64,000 nt of DNA. It comes from Streptosporangium nondiastaticum. Lineage in GTDB: Bacteria > Actinomycetota > Actinomycetes > Streptomycetales > Streptomycetaceae. The stretch covers positions 62,001 to 126,000 of the forward strand of contig NZ_PXWG01000002.1 in the NCBI RefSeq assembly GCF_003011965.1. Reading direction: 5' to 3'. This document shows positions 16,908-23,954 of the stretch, piece after piece. The translations under genes and the position numbers were made by a program. Under the pieces are notes generated by a model, which was given only the letters and a program-made list of their open reading frames with translations, did not search any database and had not been told where the DNA came from. The first letter of the stretch is position 1. Each line of letters opens with the position of its first letter.

Positions 16908-16979
16908 CGGAGCCGCCGGCTCCGTCCCATCGTGTGCAAGCGCTCCGGGGGCCCGGCACGTGCCGGGCCCCCGGAGCGC
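16906..16979. terminator. Double hairpin, bidirectional terminator
   Basis: A 9-bp stem with a 3-nt loop overlaps the regulator stop codon (16906-16914 with 16918-16926). It is followed by a perfect 40-bp palindrome without loop (16940-16959 with 16960-16979, centre GCAC/GTGC). It separates the convergent regulator and hydrolase genes. Confidence 0.85.
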
Positions 16980-16996
16980 GCGTCCGTCCGGTGTGC

Positions 16997-18007
16997 TCAC
17001 CCGGCCAGTACCCGGCGCATCCAGGCCACCCGCGTCCGATGCGCGGCGCGCGACACCACGGCGTCCGGAACCCATTCGTCGAAGCTGTGGAAGGCCCCCG
17101 ACCACACGTGGAGTTCGGCCTCGCCGGCGGCCTCCCAGATGCGCGAGGCGTAGGCGATCCCCTCGTCGCGCAGCGCCTCCACGGAGCCGACCTCGATGAA
17201 GGCGGGCGGGAGCCCGGAGAGGTCCTCGGCCCGGCCCGGAGCCGCATAGCAGGAGACGTCCGGTGTGCCGCGCCGTTCGCCCAGCAGGGCCGTCCACCCC
17301 GCCAGGTTCGACTCGCCGTCCCAGAGCCCCACGCGCGCCATCTGCCCGGCCGAGAAGGTGCCGCAGCGGTCGTCGAGCATCGGGAACTGCAGTACCTGAC
17401 CGACCGGACGGGGACCGGAGCGGTCCCTGGCCAGCAGCGCGAGTCCCGCGGCGAGCGCACCGCCGGCGCTGTTGCCGCTGAGGAAGACGCGGCCCGGGTC
17501 GAGGCCGAGGCCGCCGGCGTGCTCCGCCAGCCAGCACAGCCCGGCGTAACAGTCCTCCACCGGTGCCGGGTCCGGGTGCTCCGGCGCCAGCCGGTACTCG
17601 ACGGCGACCACGGCCGCCCCCAGGTCCTGGGCCCGGTCCAGCTCGCCGATCAGCTCGGTACTGCGGTGGCTGCCGGCAACCATGCCACCGCCGTGCGTGT
17701 GGTAGATGACCGGCACGGGCCGGGCGGCCGACACAGGCCGGCAGATCAGAAGCGTGATCGCGGGGGCTCCGGCCGGGCCGGGCACCGTCCGCTCCTCGAT
17801 CTCGAACGCCCCGCCGCGGCGGATCTCCTCGTCGCTCAGCCGGCCCGATGCGGAGCGACGCCGCCGGTCGGGGATCAGCTCAGGGGTCAGGGGCATCGGG
17901 AGTCCGCCGAGGATCTCGCGTACGGGCCCGGCCAGCTCGGCGTCGAACGGGGGCGGCGGCGCCTGGAGGCCCGCCTGATGAGGGGAGAGGGAAGTGGGGA
18001 TGGTCAT
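16997..18007 (-). CDS. Alpha/beta hydrolase, HSL family
   Basis: 336 residues. Hormone-sensitive-lipase type: oxyanion motif HGGG (105-108), nucleophile Ser180 in GNSAGG, and a catalytic His near the C-terminus (FHSFDEW). It hydrolyses esters or releases small acyl groups. The ATG at 18007 overlaps the preceding stop by 4 nt. It is the last gene of the operon NRPS - P450 - ATP-grasp/RidA fusion - hydrolase, so it may remove a protecting group or release a carrier-bound intermediate. Confidence 0.87.
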   Translation of the reverse strand: MTIPTSLSPHQAGLQAPPPPFDAELAGPVREILGGLPMPLTPELIPDRRRRSASGRLSDEEIRRGGAFEIEERTVPGPAGAPAITLLICRPVSAARPVPVIYHTHGGGMVAGSHRSTELIGELDRAQDLGAAVVAVEYRLAPEHPDPAPVEDCYAGLCWLAEHAGGLGLDPGRVFLSGNSAGGALAAGLALLARDRSGPRPVGQVLQFPMLDDRCGTFSAGQMARVGLWDGESNLAGWTALLGERRGTPDVSCYAAPGRAEDLSGLPPAFIEVGSVEALRDEGIAYASRIWEAAGEAELHVWSGAFHSFDEWVPDAVVSRAAHRTRVAWMRRVLAG

Positions 18008-19410
18008 GATGCTCCTTGCACGACGGGCAGCAGGGCGAGGGCGTCCACTTCGAGCAGCAGGTCGGGGCGGTAGAGCGCCACGATCTGGACCACCGTGCTC
18101 GCCGGCGGGCGCTCGGTGTCGATGAACTCGTCCCGCGCTGACAGGATCCGGGGAACGAAGGCGATGTCGGTCACGAAGTACGTGAGCTTGATGACGTCGT
18201 CGAACGTGGCTCCGGCGGCGGCGAGGCAGCGTTCCATGTTGGTGAAGACCTGCCGGGCCTGAGCCGTGGGGTCGCCGGGTCCGACCAGCTCTCCGGCCGC
18301 GTCGAAGGGCATCTGGCCGGCGATCGCGGCCACCCGTCCCGTTCCGGTGACGACATGGGTGTAGCCGGAGCTGGGGGCCACCCCGGCGGGGTGGGACAGA
18401 TGCACGAGGCCCCGGTCTTGTCCGCTCCCGGCCCGCGCCGCCTCCGGCCCACCGCCCGTGCGCGCGGAGAGACCCCGGGCCAGCCGGAGCAGACGTCCGG
18501 CCAGACGCTGTTCGTCGGGGCCCTCCACGACGGCCGTGACGGCGTGCTCGTCGTCCACGCCGGTCGCACCGGCGAGGGACAGGACGCCGAAGCACGCCGC
18601 CGCCGGTGCGGACGCCGCCGCCGGCCCCAGTCCGAGCACGGACCGCGCCCACTCCTGCTCCAGGTCCACCCCGTGCTGCAGCCGGATCGCGGAGGCGAGG
18701 GCTCCGGTGGGGACGCCGGTGGCGTACGAGGCGACGGCGAGCCGGCCCTGTTCGCCGAGGGCCTCAAGACGGAAGACTCCGTCCCGGTGCCCGAGCGCCG
18801 CGGCGGACCGCCCCGCCAGCTCACGGGCACGGTCGTACAGTTCCTCGTGCGCACCGGGGTGCAGCAGCTGGGTCGCCACGACCGTGTCGTGCCCCGGCGG
18901 GATGTCTTGCTCTCGGACGTCCTGCGGCAGGCGGCGGCCGACGGAGACGAACAGCACGTCCCCGTCACGGACCACGCCGTCGATCCGCAGGGCGTGGTCC
19001 TCCGGCGCGTGCGCGTGTCCGGCCTGCGGCCACGGCCCGGCGACCGGGATGCCCGCTCCGGTCAGCTGCTTCTCCCGCAGGTCCGCCTCGCCGGGCAGCA
19101 GCGCGTCGGCGGGTGCCGCACCGCCGCGGCCTCCGTCCAGCACCGCCGCGGTGGCCAGCAGGTCCTCGTCCGGCGTGCAGACGAGGTCGAACTCCGTGAC
19201 GGCGATTCCGTACCGTCGCAGTCCGGCCGTCACCGACCGGGGGTCGGCCGGGTCCGTCACGGGGATGCCGCGGGCACTGGTGGGCAGGTCCGCCGGTGCC
19301 TCGCCGGCGCCGGCGGCGGCGTGTACGTGGGTGACGTCGGCGCCGAGGCCGCGCAGGACGGCCGGCGTTTCGAGGTGTCCGCCGAGCAGCAGCACCTTCT
19401 TGTCCGTCAT
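18004..19410 (-). CDS. Degenerate ATP-grasp domain fused to a RidA-like domain
   Basis: 468 residues; the ATG at 19410 is preceded by AGGAG. Residues 1-120 look like the preATP-grasp domain (KKVLLLGGHLETPAVLRGLG, RadLREKQLT). Residues about 145-290 resemble the C-terminal ATP-grasp lobe (LRIDGVVRDGDVLFVSVGR, GHRDGVFRLEALGE). The central ATP lysine and glycine loop are missing and the final Glu/Asn/Arg motif is eroded, so ligase activity is doubtful. Residues about 345-465 are a YjgF/RidA domain; the Arg of the RidA PARS motif is replaced (RPPASTVVQ), so canonical imine deaminase activity is also doubtful. I know of no described protein with this fusion. Confidence 0.75.
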   Translation of the reverse strand: MTDKKVLLLGGHLETPAVLRGLGADVTHVHAAAGAGEAPADLPTSARGIPVTDPADPRSVTAGLRRYGIAVTEFDLVCTPDEDLLATAAVLDGGRGGAAPADALLPGEADLREKQLTGAGIPVAGPWPQAGHAHAPEDHALRIDGVVRDGDVLFVSVGRRLPQDVREQDIPPGHDTVVATQLLHPGAHEELYDRARELAGRSAAALGHRDGVFRLEALGEQGRLAVASYATGVPTGALASAIRLQHGVDLEQEWARSVLGLGPAAASAPAAACFGVLSLAGATGVDDEHAVTAVVEGPDEQRLAGRLLRLARGLSARTGGGPEAARAGSGQDRGLVHLSHPAGVAPSSGYTHVVTGTGRVAAIAGQMPFDAAGELVGPGDPTAQARQVFTNMERCLAAAGATFDDVIKLTYFVTDIAFVPRILSARDEFIDTERPPASTVVQIVALYRPDLLLEVDALALLPVVQGAS

Positions 19411-19502
19411 GTCTTCACTCCTGGACGGGTTCGCGATGTGGGTGTGGGACGGGAGGGAGGGAGTTCGGGAGTGGAGGGAGGGTTCGGCGCCCAGGGCGGC
19501 CG

Positions 19503-20675
19503 TCACTTCGCGGTGAGGCGGACCGGCAGGCTCTCCGGGCCGTTGACCTCGATGGACCGCAGCCGCCGGACGGGGCCGCTCTGCTCGATCCGGCCCACTC
19601 CGTCCAGCAGTTCCGTGAACAGGACGCGCATCTCGGCCCTCGCCAGCGTGCCACCGATGCAGACGTGCTCCCCGGTGGCCAGGGCGATGTGCCGGTTGGG
19701 GCTGCGGGAGACGTCGAACCGGTAAGGGTCGGTGAAGACCTCCTCGTCGCGGTTGCCCGAGGGCAGCCACAGCACGACGCGGTCCCCGGCCTCGATGCGC
19801 GCGCCCCGGATCTCGTGGGGGCGGGTGGCGACGCGCATGCTGTGCGTCGCGCTGGAGGTCCAGCGCAGGACCTCCTCGACGGCGCCGGGCATCAGGCTCC
19901 GGTCGTCGGCCAGCCGCTGCCACTGGTCCGGGTGCTCCAGGAAGGCCTGCATGCCGCCGATCAGGGCCAGCCGCCCGTTCTCGGTGGCCCCGATGAGGTT
20001 CTCGCAGTTGAAGACCGCCTCCTCCTCGGTCAGCAGCTCGCCGTCCACCGTGCCGTTGACGAGGGAGCTGACCAGGTCGTCGGTGGGCTCTTCCATCCGC
20101 TGGTACAGCAGCTCCATGAAGTACTCCACGAGCAACGGGTGCGAGACCAGCGACCGGTGTGCCTCGAACGCCTCGTTCGTCCACCGGTACAGGTCCTCGT
20201 GGTCGCGCTCGGGTATGCCCAGGATGTGGCAGATCACCGACAGCGACAGCCGTCCTGCCACGTCGTGCGCGAAGTCGCACTCACCGAGCTCCAGGGCACG
20301 GCCGAGCACGCTGCGCGTCGCCGCCCGGACGTAGCCCTCCAGGCCGCGCACGGCGCGCGTGTGGAACCAGTCCGCCATCAGGCCGCGCAGCTGCCTGTGC
20401 CTCGGCGCGTCGCTCAGCGCGAGCGTCATGCCGCCGCCGGGGTCGTCGCCGGAGCGCAGCAGCACACCGCGCGCCGAGCTGAAGCCGGCCGCGTCCCGGT
20501 ACACGGACCGGATGTCCTCGTGGCGGGTCAGCGACCAGAACGCGGGCAGCTCCGCCTCCTGGTGACGGTGCACCGGGTCGTGAGCGCGCATCCACCGCCA
20601 CACCGCGTGCGGGTCACCGTGGGCGTGCAGGCCGGGGTCGGTCAGCCCGGCGGGGGAAACGGCGGTCGTTGTCAT
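19503..20675 (-). CDS. Cytochrome P450
   Basis: 390 residues. Heme-binding segment ATGEHVCIGG with Cys339, ExxR motif in EEVLRW, and I-helix GATENGR, where the usual (A/G)GxxT Thr region is modified as in many P450s acting on carrier-bound amino acids. Soluble, no membrane anchor. It overlaps the NRPS gene by 4 nt, so it probably oxidises the NRPS-bound amino acid, for example by beta-hydroxylation. A ferredoxin is not encoded nearby. Confidence 0.92.
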   Translation of the reverse strand: MTTTAVSPAGLTDPGLHAHGDPHAVWRWMRAHDPVHRHQEAELPAFWSLTRHEDIRSVYRDAAGFSSARGVLLRSGDDPGGGMTLALSDAPRHRQLRGLMADWFHTRAVRGLEGYVRAATRSVLGRALELGECDFAHDVAGRLSLSVICHILGIPERDHEDLYRWTNEAFEAHRSLVSHPLLVEYFMELLYQRMEEPTDDLVSSLVNGTVDGELLTEEEAVFNCENLIGATENGRLALIGGMQAFLEHPDQWQRLADDRSLMPGAVEEVLRWTSSATHSMRVATRPHEIRGARIEAGDRVVLWLPSGNRDEEVFTDPYRFDVSRSPNRHIALATGEHVCIGGTLARAEMRVLFTELLDGVGRIEQSGPVRRLRSIEVNGPESLPVRLTAK

Positions 20676-23600
20676 GGCGTGACTCCTGGGTAAAGGGTGC
20701 GCACACGCTCCGCGAAGCGCTTGGCGACCTCCCGCGCGGTGCTCTCCGCGACGGCGTCGGGCCGGAAGGCGATGTGTACGAGCAGCCCGCCGTCGTCCGC
20801 GGGCCACAGCTCGGTGTGCAGTTCGAGGGGCAGGTCCAGGTAGGGCTGCCGCAGCAGGGTGGTGTTCGCACCCACGAGTCCGAGCCGCGCCGGGGTGTTG
20901 TCCTGGCAGGCGAAGAGGGTCTGGTAGAGCGGGGGCCGGCCGTTCCTCGGCGGGTCCACCAGCGACACGACGTCCGGGAACGGCACGTCCTGGGCGGCGA
21001 AGGAGCGGGCGGCGGTCTCGGCGACCCGTTCGAGGGCGGCTCCGTCGCCGTCCAGAGCGGCCCCGCGCAGTCGCAGGCACAGCATGTTGATGTGGCATCC
21101 GACGGCGCGCTCCAGCCCCGCGCCGTCGCGCTGGGCGACGGGAACGCCGACGGCGAAGTCCCGCTGCCCGGTCGCTTCCGAGAGGCTCGCGGCCCACAGG
21201 GAGAGCAGGACGACGAAGCGGGTGACCCCCGCCGCGGCGGCTGCGGCGTCGGCCCTGGCGACCGCCTCGGCTCCCAGCACCGCCTCGACCAGGCCCGGCG
21301 CCCCCGCCTCCCGTGGCTCCGGTCCGCTCGGCCACCGCATCTCCGGTACGCCGGACAACTCGTTCCGCAGGAAGGCGTGATGGGTCTCGGGCGCGGCCTC
21401 CCGCCGGCGTGCCTCGCGCTCCCGGTGCACCTCCGCCAGTGTCGGGCGGGGGCTCAGCTCGGCGGTGCCGCGGGCCACCGCCGTACGGTAGGCGGCGCTC
21501 AGGTCCTCGGCGAGGACTCCTTCCGACCAGCCGTCGAAGGCGACGTGGTGCACCGCGCAACCGAAGACCGCGGTGCTCGTCCCGGGTGTTCCGCCGGTGA
21601 CGGGGACCAGGACGGTGCGCCACACGTCCCCGACGTCCGGAGCCAGTTCCCCGGCGAGTTCGGCGCGGGCCGCGCGGGCGGCGGCGGCGACGGACTCCCG
21701 GGCGGGCAGCACCTCCAGCGGGGGCGGGGGGATGTCCACGAGCTGGGCGGCGGGCCGCGGGTCGAGCACGTAGGCCGCACGCAGGGGCTCGTGCCGGCGG
21801 TGCACCTCGGCGACGGCCGCCTCCAGCGCGTCCCGGTCCAGGTCGCCCTCGACCGCCCATGCCAGCAGGCAGTGCCCCGTGCGGTCCGCGGGGTCCAGCA
21901 GCTGCGGGGTGAGGTACAGCAGCTGCATGGGTGACAGCGGCGTGCCGGCGGAGGCCGCGTGGCCGGCCGGAGCCGCGGCGTCGTCGGCCGGAGCCGGCGC
22001 GGCGGCCAGCCGGCGGGCGAGGCCGCGGACGGTCGGGTCTTGGTACAGCCAGGAGACCGGGACCGGCCGGGACAGGCCGGCCGCCAGCCGCGCGCACACC
22101 CGGCCCGCGCCGAGCGAGGTCCCGCCCAGCCGGACGAAGGACACGTCGAGGGGAACGGCGTCGAGTTCCAGGACGGCGGCGAAGGACTCCGCGACGGCGC
22201 GCACGACCTGGTCCCGGAGCTCGGCGGGCCTGATGCCGGGCGGCACCGGGTGCGCCGCCGCACCCCGGGCGCTCCCGGGAGCAGCTGTGCCGGCCAGCGT
22301 CAGCAGTGCGCGTTCGTCCAGCTTGCCCTGCGCGGTGACGGGGAAGGCGTCGACGCTCACCACCGAAGCGGGCCGCTGGTAGGCGACCAGAGCCTCGTGC
22401 AGCACGGCGAGCGCGCCGTCCAGCGGGTCCCGCGGCCGCACGGGCACGCAGAAGGCGACCAGTTCGCGTTCGCCGCGGGCGGCGTCGCCGCGGGCCAGCA
22501 CCCGGCAGTGGCGCACGGCGGGCAGCAGCCGCTCCACCTGGCGCTCGACCTCCGCCGACTCGACGCGGTGGCCGCGGATCTTCAACTGCCGGTCGGACCG
22601 GCCCTGGTAATGCAGCAGCCCGTCCCGGTCCCAGCGGCCGAGGTCGCCGGTCCGGTAGACGCGCACCTCCCGCCCGTCGATGCTGACACGGGTGAACTTC
22701 TGCGCCGTGAGGGCGGCGTCGCCGAGGTATCCGAGCGCCAGCCCGTCGCCCGCGAGGCAGATCTCCCCGGTCTCGTCCACAGCGCACGGCCGGGTCCCGT
22801 CCAGGACGTGGACCTGCGTGCCGGGGACCGGACGCCCGAGAGGGATGCCGCCGGGGAGGTCGCAATCGGCCGCGGTGATGCGGTGAGTGGTGGCGAAGAC
22901 GGTGGACTCGACCGGCCCGTAGCCGTTGAGGAGCACGATGCCGGGGTGCCGGCCCAGGAACCGGCGGACGTGGCCGGCCGAGAGCCGTTCCCCGCCGATC
23001 GCGACCTGCCGCAGCCCGCGGAAGGCTTCCGGGGCCTCGTCCACGATCATGTTGAAGAGGCTGCTGGTGAGCCAGACGGTGTCCGCGCGGTGGCGGGACA
23101 CGGCGTCGCCCAGGGCCACGGGTGAGAGGTAGGGGTCGCTCACGATCAGCGAGGTGCCGCCGTTGAGCAGTACCGACCACAGTTCGAGGGAGAAGGCGTC
23201 CCAAGGGGTGGCGGCGGCCAGTGGCATCACCGTCCGGGTGGTGAACTCGGCGAAGGAGCCCGGCTGGAAGAGGCGTGCGGTCGCCCGGTGCGGGCTGAGC
23301 ACGCCCTTGGGCCGGCCCGTGGTCCCGGAGGTGAAGAAGACGCAGCACGGATCACCGGCGTCGACCGCCGCGGGCGAGAAGCCGGCCGGAGCAGTGGTCC
23401 TTGCGGAGGGCGGCGACCATACGGGAAGCGTGAGTCCTTCCGGTGCCGCACGGGTGCCCGGGGCGATCAGGAGGGGCGGTTCGAGGTCGCGCAGTACGTC
23501 CCGGAGCCGGTTCTGCGGCCAGTCGGGATCGAGCAGCGCGTAGGCCGCACCGGTCTTCAGGACCGCGAGGAGCGCGGTGACCAGTTCCGTGCTCCTGGGC

Positions 23601-23824
23601 AGCAGTACGGGCACCAGAGAGCCGGGCGCGACGCCCGCGGCGGCCAGCCCCGCGGCCCAGGCGTCGGCCGTGGTGTCGAGCTCCGCGTACGTGGTGGTGC
23701 GGTCTCCTTCGACGAGGGCGACGGACTCGGGGCGTTCCGCCGCCCTGCGGGCGAACGCCTCGTGGAGTCCCCCGCCGGGTGCGGTGTTCCGTGGGCCAGC
23801 AGCCCACTTCGGGTCTGGTTGCAA
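20672..23824 (-). CDS. NRPS, A-T-C
   Basis: 1050 residues. Adenylation domain (about 20-500): FFTSGTTGRPKGV, NGYGPVEST, YRTGDLGRW, GRSDRQLKIRGHRVES. My reading of the ten specificity positions is D-A-L-S-A-G-G-V-F-K, suggesting a hydrophobic residue, but I cannot name it. Thiolation domain around 590 (LGGTSLGAGR). Condensation domain about 640-1040 with an intact HHVAFDG. There is no thioesterase. The start is TTG at 23824, supported by a GGGAGAGG upstream. The terminal C domain may pass the aminoacyl group to a free amine or to the partner carrier proteins. Divergent from the PKS gene across a shared operator. Confidence 0.92.
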   Translation of the reverse strand: MQPDPKWAAGPRNTAPGGGLHEAFARRAAERPESVALVEGDRTTTYAELDTTADAWAAGLAAAGVAPGSLVPVLLPRSTELVTALLAVLKTGAAYALLDPDWPQNRLRDVLRDLEPPLLIAPGTRAAPEGLTLPVWSPPSARTTAPAGFSPAAVDAGDPCCVFFTSGTTGRPKGVLSPHRATARLFQPGSFAEFTTRTVMPLAAATPWDAFSLELWSVLLNGGTSLIVSDPYLSPVALGDAVSRHRADTVWLTSSLFNMIVDEAPEAFRGLRQVAIGGERLSAGHVRRFLGRHPGIVLLNGYGPVESTVFATTHRITAADCDLPGGIPLGRPVPGTQVHVLDGTRPCAVDETGEICLAGDGLALGYLGDAALTAQKFTRVSIDGREVRVYRTGDLGRWDRDGLLHYQGRSDRQLKIRGHRVESAEVERQVERLLPAVRHCRVLARGDAARGERELVAFCVPVRPRDPLDGALAVLHEALVAYQRPASVVSVDAFPVTAQGKLDERALLTLAGTAAPGSARGAAAHPVPPGIRPAELRDQVVRAVAESFAAVLELDAVPLDVSFVRLGGTSLGAGRVCARLAAGLSRPVPVSWLYQDPTVRGLARRLAAAPAPADDAAAPAGHAASAGTPLSPMQLLYLTPQLLDPADRTGHCLLAWAVEGDLDRDALEAAVAEVHRRHEPLRAAYVLDPRPAAQLVDIPPPPLEVLPARESVAAAARAARAELAGELAPDVGDVWRTVLVPVTGGTPGTSTAVFGCAVHHVAFDGWSEGVLAEDLSAAYRTAVARGTAELSPRPTLAEVHREREARRREAAPETHHAFLRNELSGVPEMRWPSGPEPREAGAPGLVEAVLGAEAVARADAAAAAAGVTRFVVLLSLWAASLSEATGQRDFAVGVPVAQRDGAGLERAVGCHINMLCLRLRGAALDGDGAALERVAETAARSFAAQDVPFPDVVSLVDPPRNGRPPLYQTLFACQDNTPARLGLVGANTTLLRQPYLDLPLELHTELWPADDGGLLVHIAFRPDAVAESTAREVAKRFAERVRTLYPGVTP

Positions 23825-23849
23825 GCCGTCCCTCTCCCCTCAGTTCCGG

Positions 23850-23914
23850 GTTGCCCAACTGCCGGATAAGCCGGTGGCAACAAGATTGCCAGCAAGTTGC
23901 CCGATCTGGCAATC
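23850..23914. promoter_or_regulatory. Operator cluster between NRPS and PKS genes
   Basis: GATTGCCA (23884-23891) and TGGCAATC (23907-23914) form a perfect inverted repeat with a 15-nt spacer. Additional half-sites are GTTGCCC (23850-23856 and 23896-23902) and TGGCAAC (23875-23881). It matches the spacing of the 30.0-kb operator exactly. Probably controls both divergent transcripts. Confidence 0.75.
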
Positions 23915-23954
23915 TTGTTGATCTGCGCCGGCGAAACTGACCGAAGGTGGGTAC

